Source: Halanaerobium saccharolyticum (GTDB lineage: Bacteria; Bacillota; Halanaerobiia; Halanaerobiales; Halanaerobiaceae). From it: DNA of 58,764 nucleotides. The notes beneath the pieces are model-generated. The model was not told the origin of the DNA and ran no database searches. It saw only the letters and a list, made by a program, of their open reading frames with translations. Below are positions 1-7,900 of the stretch, in pieces. The stretch spans positions 1-58,764 of the forward strand of contig NZ_QLME01000020.1 of NCBI RefSeq assembly GCF_003259895.1, read 5' to 3'. The position numbers were made by a program, and so were the translations under genes. Each line of letters opens with the position of its first letter. Position 1 is the first letter of the stretch.

Positions 1-1
1 T

Positions 2-49
2 CCAAATGAAGCTTTTGAAGATCAACTAAAACAAATTCTATACAATTAA
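2..49 (+). CDS. C-terminal tail of an upstream gene (partial)
   Basis: An open frame enters from the left edge of the window and ends at a TAA at 47-49, giving a 15-residue tail (PNEAFEDQLKQILYN). It is rich in charged residues and could be a real C-terminus, but nothing identifies the protein. It is not in frame with the following EF-G-like remnant, so it is not obviously that gene's missing N-terminal part. This is a weak call made only because the frame is open to the edge. Confidence 0.25.
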   Translation, partial: PNEAFEDQLKQILYN

Positions 50-83
50 AATTATTACAGTTTGAAATTAGTTCAATTTAACA

Positions 84-1370
84 TTGCAATTTAAGGATTT
101 ATATTTAAAAGAAAAAATTAATAAAAAAATATTTTTGGAAGAGATAAAGAAGATGATAATAAAGCGAAAAATTTTCATAGCCGGATCTGGTTCAGCCTTA
201 AATGATCAGGGGGTAAAAGAATTTTTTGATCAACTGGCACTGCTGACTGATAGAGTTTGTTCGGCTCAGAATGGGCAGAAACTGCAGGCACTTTTATATA
301 AAATTTCTCATGATCAGGATAATAACCGTGTGTCCCATATTAAAGTTGTAAATGGTAGTTTAAAAGTGAGAGAAGAGCTAGAATATGAGATAGATCAGAA
401 ATATATAACAGAAAAAATTACAGAATTAAGGATCTATAATGGACAAGATTATCATAATGTTAATCAGGTTAAAGCGGGAGAAATAGCAGGAGTTCTAGGG
501 TTATCAAAGGTAGGAGCGGGAACTGCTTTTGGTGAATTAGATAGTTTAAAATCAGACCAGCATCAGACTGCTTTAAAATCAAAAGTAATTTATGATAAAG
601 AAGTTAACACCCGAAGCTTGCTGAAATCTTTTAAAATTCTAGATGCAGAAGATCCTTCTCTAGAGGTGGGCTGGAATTCTAAAACAGAAGAAATTCAGAT
701 CAATGTAATAGGTACAATTCAGCTTGAAATTTTAAAAAGTTTAATTAAAGAGAGGTTTAATTTTGAGAATAGAGCCAGTACAGATGATTTAAACAGGGGA
801 CTACAGAATCTGGTTAAACAACATATTTTAGAAAGAGAACATAGAGGAATTTTAACAGGAAGTCCGCTAACAGATCTAAAGATAATTTTATTAACCGGCA
901 AATCACATAATAAACATACAAGTGGTGGTGATTTTAAAGAAGCTACCTACAGAGCTTTAAGGCAGGGCTTAGAAAAGTCAAAAAATATACTTTTAGAACC
1001 TTTTTATGAGTTTAAGATCAAAATTAATTTGGATTATCTGGGAAGAGTTATTTCTGATATTGAAAAAGCAAAAGGAAGTTTTGAGCCACCTGATGTTAGT
1101 GGTGAACAGGCAGTAATCCGTGGCCAGGCTCCTGCTGCTACTTTTATGGATTATCCGCTTGAACTGAGAGCTTTTACCGGTGGTAAAGGAATTATAAATT
1201 TTAAATTTGGTGGTTATGATTTATGTCATAATAGTGAGCAGATCATTAAGGAAAGTAATTATAATAAGAATAAAGATGGAGAGTATTCTTCTTCCTCAAT
1301 TTTTTGCAGCAGAGGAAAAGGTTATACCGTTCCCTGGGATCAGGCTGAATCAAAAATGCACTGTTTATAA
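84..1370 (+). pseudogene. TetM/EF-G-like translation factor GTPase, decayed remnant
   Basis: The protein resembles domains II-V of the EF-G-like family annotated as Tet(M)-type ribosomal protection factors. Family-typical stretches are SALNDQGVKEFFDQL (end of the G domain), ILTGSPLTDLKI, HTSGGDFKEATYRALRQGL and the C-terminal FKFGGYDLCHN. Two things are wrong. The GTP-binding domain with its P-loop is absent: the only upstream start is a TTG at 84, with an in-frame TAG at 69-71. At about residues 225-232 the sequence runs from KERFNFE straight into RASTDDLNRGLQNLV, whereas family members have some 40-50 residues there (the YKET...EPLRHYAEVHL region, from memory). A GTPase without a G domain cannot work as a translocase or release factor, so I call this a pseudogene. 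The reading frame is otherwise open and ends cleanly, so a recent origin, or a missing part upstream of the window, remains possible. Confidence 0.7.
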
Positions 1371-1413
1371 ATGATTAAGTTAGATTTAAAATTTTTAAGT
1401 GGAGGAATAGATA

Positions 1414-2181
1414 ATGAATGAAACAATAAAACTGATAAATAAAAGAGCTTCTTTGCGTAAATATGCTGATAAAGAGATTAGTCAGCAAGACAAAGATACT
1501 ATAATTAATAGTGCTTTAAGGGCTCCTACGGCTGGTAACATGATGCTTTACTCAATAATTGTAATTGAGGACCAGGAAAAAAAGAAGCTGCTGAGTAAAA
1601 GCTGTGATCATCAACCTTTTATTGCAAAGGCTCCGCTGGTTATGGTGTTTTTGGCAGATTATCAGCGCTGGTATGATTATTATAACTTATCTGCGGTTAA
1701 GGAATTTTGTTTAAGAGAAGATATTAATTATAGTAGTCCAAGCGAGGCTGACTTGATGTTGGCCTGCAGTGATGCCTTAATTGCTGCTCAAAATTCTGTT
1801 ATTGCAGCAGAATCACTGGGGATTGGTTCCTGTTATATTGGTGATATTATGGAGAATTATGAAAAACATCAGGAAATTTTATCTCTGCCGGAATTTGTTT
1901 TTCCTATTTCGATGCTGGTAATGGGGCATTATCCAGAAAAAAGGCCTGGAATCAAATCTCGTTTTGATAAAAAGTATTTAGTTTTTGAAAATGAATATAG
2001 ATCTTTGAATGAGGAAGAGTTAGACAATATGTTTGCTGAACGGAGTCAAAAATTTAACCCTGATAACTCATTTAATGCAGATAATTATGGTCAGCTAATG
2101 TATGCCAGGAAAACTGGAGCCGGATTCAGCAAAGAAATGGCCCGTTCTGTCCGAACTATGTTAAAAAAATGGCAGAAATAG
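1414..2181 (+). CDS. nitroreductase family protein (NfsA/FRP-like)
   Basis: This is a 255-residue FMN-dependent nitroreductase-type protein, predicted to be cytoplasmic and to reduce nitro- or quinone-like substrates with NAD(P)H. It shows the usual N-terminal signature (INKRASLRKYADKEIS, then LRAPTAGNMMLYSIIVI), the Arg and Ser of which bind FMN phosphate in the family. A second signature is SVIAAESLGIGSCYIGDIMEN, and VMGHYPEKRP follows near the end of the core. The C-terminal 60 residues resemble the NfsA/FRP extension. The ATG at 1414 follows a GGAGG ribosome site. The gene is monocistronic: a hairpin follows 15 bp after the stop. The substrate cannot be read from sequence. Confidence 0.85.
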   Translation: MNETIKLINKRASLRKYADKEISQQDKDTIINSALRAPTAGNMMLYSIIVIEDQEKKKLLSKSCDHQPFIAKAPLVMVFLADYQRWYDYYNLSAVKEFCLREDINYSSPSEADLMLACSDALIAAQNSVIAAESLGIGSCYIGDIMENYEKHQEILSLPEFVFPISMLVMGHYPEKRPGIKSRFDKKYLVFENEYRSLNEEELDNMFAERSQKFNPDNSFNADNYGQLMYARKTGAGFSKEMARSVRTMLKKWQK

Positions 2182-2188
2182 AAAAACC

Positions 2189-2227
2189 CCCAAGAAACCT
2201 GCACTACCAGGGTAAACTTAGGGGTAA
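2189..2227 (+). terminator. hairpin after nitroreductase gene
   Basis: The arms ACCCCCAAG and CTTAGGGGT pair with one mismatch around a 20-base loop. The 3' arm lies between the nitroreductase stop and a tRNA-Leu on the opposite strand, so the hairpin may serve both directions. The T-run is short, so efficiency is uncertain. Confidence 0.5.
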
Positions 2228-2248
2228 ATTATCGTATTAAATTTAAAA

Positions 2249-2336
2249 TGGTGCCGAGGGCGGGATTCGAACCCGCACGGTCTATTAGACCACTAGCCCC
2301 TCAAGCTAGCGCGTCTGCCAGTTCCGCCACCTCGGC
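2249..2336 (-). tRNA. tRNA-Leu (anticodon GAG)
   Basis: Read on the minus strand the gene begins GCCGAGG, has a D-arm, an anticodon stem CTAGC/GCTAG with loop TTGAGGG (anticodon GAG), a long variable arm typical of class II tRNAs, a GTTCGAATC T-loop and an encoded ACCA end. It pairs with codons CUC and CUU. It stands apart from the main tRNA cluster and has its own promoter. Confidence 0.95.
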
Positions 2337-2349
2337 ATCACAATTATAA

Positions 2350-2377
2350 ATTATACCATAAAAATTTACTTTGTCAA
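2350..2377 (-). promoter_or_regulatory. promoter for tRNA-Leu(GAG)
   Basis: On the minus strand TTGACA (2372-2377) and TATAAT (2350-2355) are separated by 16 bases. The -10 box lies 13 bases upstream of the tRNA. Both hexamers match the vegetative sigma consensus exactly. Confidence 0.75.
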
Positions 2378-2519
2378 TAAAAATCAGCAAATAAGTTTGG
2401 TAGATAAAAAATAAATAAAATTTAGATTTTTTAAAATAGACAAAGAAATTTCTTTCATGCAGGAATTGAGCCTATAATCACGAATATTATGAATATAAGG
2501 GAATAGGGAGGCAATAACA

Positions 2520-4028
2520 TTGGCAGAAAAAAATACACAAGATAATCAAAAATCAAAAAAGAAACATAAATGGATAGGAGTTTTTCTGATAGCACTACTC
2601 TTATTATTTATTGGACTGGCTGGTTATTACTTAGAAAGAGATTTAGAACCAGTACCAGATAATCAGGTTGAGGAAAATGAAGTTATGGAGCCGAGTAAAG
2701 ATAGTATTGATGAAGAGCCGGCTATGAATGGTGAAGAAGGCGAAACCCAGGTAACTGAAGAAACAGCTCCTACTGAAGAAAGTACAGATAGTGCTAAAAA
2801 AATAGAAACTGGAACAGAAACTGAAAAAGTTACTGAAAGTGAAGATACAGCGGCTACTTCAGATAGAGAAACCGAAAAAGATGAGGGGGATACAGAAAAG
2901 CCAGCCGAACAGACTGAAGAAAGTGATGCTCCTCCTGCAGAAGATGAAGATATAGTTGAAACTGAAACTGCGATAGAGTCTGAAAGTGATACAGCTGATG
3001 AAATAACTGATACCGGGAAAACCTCTGCTGTAGAGAGTGAAGAAGCAGTAAGAGATACTGCAGCAGAAGATGGTTCAGTGGAGACTGAAGAAAAAACAGC
3101 TAATGGTGATCAGAGTCAGAAAGCAACTCCAGAAACAGAGGATTCAATCCGATCAGATATTGAGCCGGAGAGTGAGGATGCTGTTGAAGAGGATGAGGCA
3201 GAAATAACTGCTGAGTCTGAGCCGGAAGAGGATACTGCTCAGGATAGAGAAGATCAGGTAGAAAGGGACGAGCAGTTAGAAGGAGACGCTGGAGTAGAGA
3301 GAGATGAACAGCTAGAAGACGAGACTCAGGATGATTTTGCTCGAGAATTGGAAGATCCATCTCTGCTGGATCGAATTTTATCTATTCTGGGATTATCAGA
3401 AAGCGATTTTACTCAGGATTTAAATATATTATTTGTTGGACTTGACAGTGAAGAAAGTGTAGCAATAGGTACTGTAGAAGCTGATTCAATAATGCTTGCT
3501 AAGTTAAGACCGGAGTTAAATCAACTGCAGATAGAACATATTGATGAAGATACTATCTATCAGGGTCAGTTATTAAGAAAATATCATAACGGTGATATTT
3601 CAACGGCTGTGGAAGATATTGCCGAAACTGAAATTGATTATTATGTTTATCTTAAGTACCAGGGTTTTGAGAAGGTAATAGACGAATTAGGTGGAGTACA
3701 AATATCACTTGAGGAAGAAATAGTAGTGCCTGGCCTGGGGCTTAATTTAAAAGAAGGTGATAATCTATTATCTGGAAAAGAAGCCTTAAATTTTGTTCGC
3801 TGGAGGAGTTCTGATTCCATGGATAGATTTGAGAGACAGAAATTATTAATTAATTCTGTAATCTCAAAGCTGAAATCTAATAATATATTATTTAATGTTA
3901 AAGAACTTTATAATACGATAGTTGAAAGTTATAATTCTATAGAAACAGACATCAACCCTGTACTGGCAGCGGAAATTTTTAATTATGTTAGAGAAAATGA
4001 CGAATTAAAGCTAGAGTTTATTGAATAG
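2520..4028 (+). CDS. LytR-CpsA-Psr (LCP) family protein with long acidic linker
   Basis: This 502-residue protein has a short basic cytoplasmic tail and one membrane segment (about 18-38). A linker of some 240 residues (about 42-285) follows, made almost wholly of Glu, Asp, Thr, Ser and Ala. The extracytoplasmic LCP domain lies at about 300-460. LCP proteins ligate teichoic acids or capsule to peptidoglycan using polyprenyl-phosphate precursors. Domain landmarks are LNILFVGLD, EADSIMLAKL, EIDYYVYLKYQGFEKVIDELGG and RWRSSDSMDRFERQ. The catalytic block is odd: where active members read roughly IPRDT, this one has HIDEDT, so the key Arg is missing. It may be a non-catalytic LCP relative. The TTG start at 2520 follows GGGAGG and no better start is visible. 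No partner gene adjoins it: a tRNA lies upstream and the tRNA cluster downstream. Confidence 0.75.
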   Translation: MAEKNTQDNQKSKKKHKWIGVFLIALLLLFIGLAGYYLERDLEPVPDNQVEENEVMEPSKDSIDEEPAMNGEEGETQVTEETAPTEESTDSAKKIETGTETEKVTESEDTAATSDRETEKDEGDTEKPAEQTEESDAPPAEDEDIVETETAIESESDTADEITDTGKTSAVESEEAVRDTAAEDGSVETEEKTANGDQSQKATPETEDSIRSDIEPESEDAVEEDEAEITAESEPEEDTAQDREDQVERDEQLEGDAGVERDEQLEDETQDDFARELEDPSLLDRILSILGLSESDFTQDLNILFVGLDSEESVAIGTVEADSIMLAKLRPELNQLQIEHIDEDTIYQGQLLRKYHNGDISTAVEDIAETEIDYYVYLKYQGFEKVIDELGGVQISLEEEIVVPGLGLNLKEGDNLLSGKEALNFVRWRSSDSMDRFERQKLLINSVISKLKSNNILFNVKELYNTIVESYNSIETDINPVLAAEIFNYVRENDELKLEFIE

Positions 4029-4140
4029 AATAGAAAAAATAAGCTTTTGAGAAAAAATTATCTACAGTCGATTTTTTAAGTATTTAGTAGTATATTTAAC
4101 ATAAAATAATTTAATTACTGATAACAGTCTATATTGAATT

Positions 4141-4169
4141 TTGACTTAAAGTAGCTTTTTATATATACT
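4141..4169 (+). promoter_or_regulatory. promoter for tRNA cluster
   Basis: TTGACT (4141-4146) and TATACT (4164-4169) are spaced by exactly 17 bases, about 45 bases ahead of tRNA-Val(TAC). Confidence 0.65.
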
Positions 4170-4213
4170 AGTTATTGCTGATGCGGTAATTAAGCTTTTT
4201 GATTACTGCTGAT

Positions 4214-4289
4214 GGGCGAATAGCTCAGTTGGGAGAGCACCTGCCTTACAAGCAGGGGGTCACAGGTTCGAGCCCTGTTTCGCCCACCA
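4214..4289 (+). tRNA. tRNA-Val (anticodon TAC)
   Basis: A full cloverleaf runs from GGGCGAA to TTCGCCC plus ACCA. The anticodon loop is CTTACAA, giving TAC, which reads GUA/GUG and wobbling Val codons. It is first of a five-gene run with short AT-rich spacers. Confidence 0.96.
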
Positions 4290-4368
4290 TTTTTATTTGC
4301 AAATATAATAAAAGAAGTTTTGTTTGAAGTCTTATTCTGACTTCTTACTTTCTACTTCTTACCAACGC

Positions 4369-4445
4369 GGAGGTGTAGCGTAGCGGTTTAACGCGCCGGC
4401 CTGTCAAGCCGGAGATCGCGGGTTCAAATCCCGTCTCCTCCGCCA
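4369..4445 (+). tRNA. tRNA-Asp (anticodon GTC)
   Basis: Acceptor GGAGGTG pairs with CTCCTCC apart from one T-T mismatch at the sixth pair. The D-stem is GCGT/ACGC, the anticodon stem CCGGC/GCCGG with loop CTGTCAA, and the discriminator G is followed by encoded CCA. Confidence 0.95.
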
Positions 4446-4449
4446 TTTT

Positions 4450-4525
4450 GGTGGGATAGCTCAGTCGGTAGAGCAGTGGATTGAAAATCCACGTGTCGAC
4501 AGTTCGATTCTGTCTCCCACCACCA
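4450..4525 (+). tRNA. tRNA-Phe (anticodon GAA)
   Basis: Acceptor GGTGGGA pairs with TCCCACC, the anticodon loop is TGAAAAT (GAA), and ACCA is encoded. It starts 4 bases after tRNA-Asp, so the two are clearly cotranscribed. Confidence 0.96.
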
Positions 4526-4531
4526 CTTTTT

Positions 4532-4606
4532 GCGGGAATAGCTCAGTGGTAGAGCATCACGTTGCCAACGTGAGGGTCGCGAGTTCAAATCTCGTTTCCC
4601 GCTCCA
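4532..4606 (+). tRNA. tRNA-Gly (anticodon GCC)
   Basis: Acceptor GCGGGAA pairs with TTCCCGC, the anticodon stem CACGT/ACGTG closes loop TGCCA (anticodon GCC), and TCCA ends the gene. It lies 6 bases after tRNA-Phe. Confidence 0.95.
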
Positions 4607-4621
4607 TTTTATTTGCAGCCT

Positions 4622-4696
4622 GGCGGCATAGCCAAGTGGTAAGGCAGAGGACTGCAAATCCTTTATTCGACGGTTCAAATCCGTCTGCCGCCTCCA
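4622..4696 (+). tRNA. tRNA-Cys (anticodon GCA)
   Basis: Acceptor GGCGGCA pairs with TGCCGCC, the anticodon loop is CTGCAAA within AGGA/TCCT (anticodon GCA), the discriminator is T and CCA is encoded. It is last of the first tRNA run. Confidence 0.95.
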
Positions 4697-4712
4697 ATTC
4701 ATTATTACTGAT

Positions 4713-4735
4713 ATAACAGAGATCTTAGCTGTTAT
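4713..4735 (+). terminator. possible terminator of first tRNA run
   Basis: ATAACAG and CTGTTAT form a perfect 7-bp stem around a 9-base loop. A run of seven Ts follows about 15 bases later rather than directly, so this may be a processing hairpin instead of a true terminator. Confidence 0.35.
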
Positions 4736-4853
4736 TCAAATCACTATTTTTTTATTTATTTGAAAAAAAGGTGCCGGATTTGGTGCCATTTTATTATTTT
4801 AAAAGCATTAAATGAAAGTTTATTAACAATTTAAATAATTTAAAATAATTATC

Positions 4854-4882
4854 TTGACAAATTTAAAAACCATTGATATAAT
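4854..4882 (+). promoter_or_regulatory. consensus promoter for tRNA-Leu/Val/Leu run
   Basis: TTGACA (4854-4859) and TATAAT (4877-4882) are both perfect and 17 bases apart. Transcription should begin near 4889, about 26 bases before tRNA-Leu(TAA). This is one of the strongest promoters in the window. Confidence 0.85.
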
Positions 4883-4914
4883 ACAAAATGTCGCAAGTTG
4901 AATATTACATATTT

Positions 4915-5003
4915 GCCGGGGTGGCGGAATTGGCAGACGCATCGGACTTAAAATCCGGTGGGAATTTATTCCCGTGTCGGTTCGAGCCCGACCCCCGGCA
5001 CCA
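4915..5003 (+). tRNA. tRNA-Leu (anticodon TAA), copy 1
   Basis: This class II tRNA has acceptor GCCGGGG/CCCCGGC, anticodon loop CTTAAAA (anticodon TAA), long variable arm and encoded ACCA. It is identical along its full 89 bases to the copy at 5157-5245. A TTTTTT run follows directly. Confidence 0.96.
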
Positions 5004-5065
5004 CTTTTTTGCTTGCACATTTTTCATTTTAAGGGTGAGTTTAAAGTGCTAACTTAATATTTTAA

Positions 5066-5142
5066 GTTGGTATAGCTCAGTTGGTCAGAGCGCTACGTTG
5101 ACATCGTAGAGGCCAGTGGTTCGAATCCACTTACCAACACCA
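5066..5142 (+). tRNA. tRNA-Val (anticodon GAC)
   Basis: Acceptor GTTGGTA pairs with TACCAAC, the anticodon stem CTACG/CGTAG closes loop TTGACAT (anticodon GAC), and ACCA is encoded. It lies between two identical tRNA-Leu(TAA) genes and complements the Val(TAC) gene at 4214. Confidence 0.95.
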
Positions 5143-5156
5143 TTTTAATAATATTT

Positions 5157-5245
5157 GCCGGGGTGGCGGAATTGGCAGACGCATCGGACTTAAAATCCGG
5201 TGGGAATTTATTCCCGTGTCGGTTCGAGCCCGACCCCCGGCACCA
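5157..5245 (+). tRNA. tRNA-Leu (anticodon TAA), copy 2
   Basis: Identical to the copy at 4915-5003. The match extends a few bases on each side (ATATTT before, CTTTTT after), consistent with a recent local duplication or gene conversion. Confidence 0.96.
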
Positions 5246-5316
5246 CTTTTTCCACAATTTTGTGGAATTTTCTGTTTTAAATAGTAGATTATAAAAAATA
5301 GAAAATATTTTTTGAT

Positions 5317-5345
5317 TTGACTTTTTAAGTTTTTAGGAATATAAT
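5317..5345 (+). promoter_or_regulatory. promoter for thrS T-box leader
   Basis: TTGACT (5317-5322) and TATAAT (5340-5345) with 17-base spacing place the start of the thrS leader RNA near 5352. Confidence 0.8.
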
Positions 5346-5351
5346 AATAAA

Positions 5352-5633
5352 AAATAAAGAAAATAAATGCCCTGATAGGGAAGAGTAAATTTATTTGTGA
5401 GTAAAAAGAGAATTGTGCCGGCGGCTGAAAGCACATAACTTATCATTAAATTGAAAACCACCCTGGAGCAGGTAGAAGGAATTAAGTATTTCTATCCGGT
5501 TAAGCCGTTATCTTATTAAGGGAATAATGATTTTAACTATTCTATTATTAATCTAGAATAGAGATAATTATTATTAACTAGAGTGGAACCGCGCAATCCG
5601 TCGTCTCTATAATGAGATGAGGGATTTTTTTAA
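5352..5633 (+). promoter_or_regulatory. T-box riboswitch (threonine, specifier ACC)
   Basis: The leader senses uncharged tRNA-Thr and controls readthrough into thrS. The conserved T-box AGTGGAACCGCG lies at 5582-5593. The specifier codon is readable: ACC at 5457-5459, directly followed by ACCCTGGAGC, the same arrangement as the Phe leader at 10150. Upstream is a stem I apical segment (GGCGGCTGAAAG, near 5430). The terminator hairpin at 5596-5631 ends in T6 and competes with the antiterminator that contains the T-box. The leader fills the gap between the tRNA run and thrS. Confidence 0.92.
5596..5631 (+). terminator. attenuator terminator of thrS T-box
   Basis: CCGTCGTCTC and GAGATGAGGG form an imperfect stem around a short AT loop, followed by a run of seven Ts. 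It is the regulated terminator of the T-box leader. Confidence 0.75.
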
Positions 5634-5672
5634 TTTTATAAAAGATTATCAGACCTATAAGGAGGATGTTAA

Positions 5673-7601
5673 ATGGAAAAAGTTAAAGTAACACTGCCCG
5701 ATGGTTCGGTTAAGGAATATGATGTTGGAACAACAGTAGAAGAAGTTGCTTATTCTATTGGCAGTGGTTTAGGGAGAGATGCCATAGCTGGTGTTGTTAA
5801 TGGTAAAGAAGTGGATGCTTATTATCCAATTGAAGAGGATGTTGAACTTTCTATTATTACTATTGATAGTGATGAGGCCCTGGATATCATTCGTCACACT
5901 ACTTCACATGTGATGGCCCAGGCGGTAAAAAGACTTTATGAAAATGTACAGGTTGCAATTGGACCTACAATAGAAGAGGGTTTTTATTATGATTTTAATT
6001 TAGAAGAAAATTTTAATGAAGATTCTTTGCTAGAAATTGAAACTGAGATGGAAAAAATTATCGAGGAAGATATAGAAATACAAAGGAAAGAACTTCCACG
6101 TCAAGAAGCAATTGAATTAATGGAAAAGAGAAATGAAAAATATAAGCTAGAATTAATTGAGGAACTGGATGATCAGATGATCAGCCTCTATTTTCAGGGA
6201 GATTATGTAGATCTCTGTCGGGGTCCCCACCTTCCTTCTACTGGTTATGTAAAGGCTTTTAAACTGCTTAATGTAGCTGGAGCCTACTGGCGCGGTGATG
6301 AGGATAATGAAATGCTGCAGCGGATTTATGGTACTGCTTTTGCCAGCGAAAAAGATTTAGAGAAATATCTGCACAGAGTAGAAGAAGCTAAAAAACGTGA
6401 TCACAGAAAACTCGGTAAGGAACTTGATCTTTTCAGCATGCAGGATGAAGGAAGAGGTTTTCCTTTTTTCCATCCCAAAGGGATGGCTCTCAGAAACGAA
6501 TTAATTGATTTTTGGAAAGAAGAGCACCGCAAGGCTGGATATGAAGAAATTAAAACTCCTATTATTTTGGATGAGTCCCTCTGGCATCAATCAGGACACT
6601 GGGACCACTATCAGGATAATATGTATTTTACTGAAATTGATGGAGAAACTCATGCTGTTAAACCAATGAATTGTCCAGGTGGAATTTTAGTTTACAAAGA
6701 TTCGATGCACAGTTATCGTGAGCTTCCAATTAGAATGGCTGAACTGGGTCTCGTACATCGTCATGAAATGTCAGGAGCTCTCCACGGATTAATGAGGGTT
6801 AGAAGCTTTACTCAGGATGATGCTCATATTTACTGTCTTCCGACTCAAATTGAAGAAGAATTAAGCGGAGTTATTAAGCTAGTTGATAAAATCTACAGTG
6901 CCTTTGGTTTTAACTATAATGTTGAGTTAAGTACTAAACCCGATAAAGCAATGGGAGATGAAGCACTCTGGGATAAGGCAACTGACGCTCTGCGTAATGC
7001 TATAGAAAAAAATGGACTGGATTATGAAGTCAACGAAGGTGATGGGGCTTTTTATGGTCCTAAAATTGACTTTCATTTAGAAGACAGTCTCGGTAGAACC
7101 TGGCAGTGTGGAACAATCCAGCTTGACTTCCAGATGCCGGAGCGCTTTGATTTAAGTTATATCGGACAGGATGGAGATGAACACCGACCGGTAATGATTC
7201 ACCGTGCAATTTATGGTAGTATTGAACGTTTTATTGGAATTTTAATTGAACACTTTGCAGGTGCTTTTCCAACCTGGATGGCCCCGGTACAGGTAGAAGT
7301 TATTCCTGTTTCTGATGATCAGATCGATTATGCACTTAAAGTTAAAGAAGATCTAAAAGAAGAAAATATTAGAGTGAAGGTTGACAGCCGTTCAGAGCAG
7401 GTAGGTTATAAAATACGAGATGCTCAGGTTAAACAGGTACCATATATGTTAATTGTTGGTGGACGTGAAGAAGAAAATGGAACTGTGTCTGTAAGGGATA
7501 GACGTGCAGGTGACTTAGGAACAAGTGATTTAGATGAATTTAAAACTAATATTTTAGCAGAAATTGAAGCAAAAGAAATTAATACAGAAGATGTCGAATA
7601 G
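5673..7601 (+). CDS. thrS: threonine--tRNA ligase
   Basis: This 642-residue class II synthetase charges tRNA-Thr in the cytoplasm. Domains in order are an N-terminal TGS domain (about 1-62), the editing/SAD domain with HTTSH (about 75-79) and YVDLCRGPH, a catalytic core and a C-terminal anticodon-binding domain (about 540-635). The core has MNCPGG, motif 2 around RHEMSGALHGLMRVR, and motif 3 around RPVMIHRAIYGSIERFIGIL. The zinc ligands expected in the family (Cys of MNCPGG and downstream His residues) are present. The ATG at 5673 follows AAGGAGG. Length is normal. The gene is expressed from the T-box leader and ended by a hairpin, so it is a single-gene transcription unit. Confidence 0.98.
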   Translation: MEKVKVTLPDGSVKEYDVGTTVEEVAYSIGSGLGRDAIAGVVNGKEVDAYYPIEEDVELSIITIDSDEALDIIRHTTSHVMAQAVKRLYENVQVAIGPTIEEGFYYDFNLEENFNEDSLLEIETEMEKIIEEDIEIQRKELPRQEAIELMEKRNEKYKLELIEELDDQMISLYFQGDYVDLCRGPHLPSTGYVKAFKLLNVAGAYWRGDEDNEMLQRIYGTAFASEKDLEKYLHRVEEAKKRDHRKLGKELDLFSMQDEGRGFPFFHPKGMALRNELIDFWKEEHRKAGYEEIKTPIILDESLWHQSGHWDHYQDNMYFTEIDGETHAVKPMNCPGGILVYKDSMHSYRELPIRMAELGLVHRHEMSGALHGLMRVRSFTQDDAHIYCLPTQIEEELSGVIKLVDKIYSAFGFNYNVELSTKPDKAMGDEALWDKATDALRNAIEKNGLDYEVNEGDGAFYGPKIDFHLEDSLGRTWQCGTIQLDFQMPERFDLSYIGQDGDEHRPVMIHRAIYGSIERFIGILIEHFAGAFPTWMAPVQVEVIPVSDDQIDYALKVKEDLKEENIRVKVDSRSEQVGYKIRDAQVKQVPYMLIVGGREEENGTVSVRDRRAGDLGTSDLDEFKTNILAEIEAKEINTEDVE

Positions 7602-7614
7602 ATTTTTGTTAATT

Positions 7615-7648
7615 AACTTTTCTCCAGCTTATTCTGGAGGAAAGTTTT
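7615..7648 (+). terminator. terminator after thrS
   Basis: AACTTTTCTCCAG and CTGGAGGAAAGTT pair along 13 bases with one wobble around a 6-base loop. Only TT follows, but the stem is strong and precedes a new consensus promoter. Confidence 0.6.
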
Positions 7649-7658
7649 GAAATGTTTC

Positions 7659-7687
7659 TTGACACAGTCAGTACCCTATGCTATAAT
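7659..7687 (+). promoter_or_regulatory. consensus promoter for infC-rpmI-rplT
   Basis: TTGACA (7659-7664) and TATAAT (7682-7687) are perfect and 17 bases apart, putting the start of the infC leader near 7694. Confidence 0.85.
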
Positions 7688-7693
7688 AATTAA

Positions 7694-7860
7694 GGAAAAC
7701 AAAGTAGAAGCACCTGTTTCTCACCAGTCCTAAACTGGTTAATATCAGTTTCTCGTTTAGAATTTTAATTTCTGCGGGAGAAGTAGACTTATCTTGAGGG
7801 ATAGTCTATCTTTAGCTGATCATTGTATTTAACGGGTGGTTTCTACCACTCGTTTTTTTG
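7694..7860 (+). promoter_or_regulatory. L20-type autoregulatory leader of infC operon
   Basis: The 5' leader of infC-rpmI-rplT resembles the Firmicutes L20 leader, in which ribosomal protein L20 binds its own mRNA and causes termination. Recognisable parts are AGTAGAAGCACCTGTTTCTC near the 5' end, GCGGGAGAAGTAGA further on, and a terminator at 7832-7859 with stem CGGGTGG/CCACTCG followed by seven Ts. The terminator lies about 40 bases ahead of the infC start, so infC, rpmI and rplT would all be attenuated. The family assignment is from memory of the consensus. Confidence 0.75.
7832..7859 (+). terminator. attenuator terminator in infC leader
   Basis: ACGGGTGG and CCACTCGT form a stem around TTTCTA, followed directly by seven Ts. 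It is a textbook intrinsic terminator placed between the promoter and infC. Confidence 0.85.
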
Positions 7861-7900
7861 TTATATTGGTTGTTTTATATCACTCAGGAGGTGCATAAAT

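Noticed and set aside
3100-3360. Minus-strand 86-codon ORF opposite the LCP linker
   Set aside because: It is the shadow of a repetitive acidic coding region and has no ribosome site or neighbours on that strand.
4424-5436. Minus-strand ORFs over the tRNA region, with translations such as GAGGRARTDTGINSHRI
   Set aside because: These are antisense readings of tRNA genes, a well-known source of false proteins. The tRNA cloverleafs account for the sequence fully.
7823-7900. An N-terminal extension of IF-3 starting at a TTG
   Set aside because: The start lies within the leader terminator, lacks a ribosome site, and the added residues do not match IF-3.
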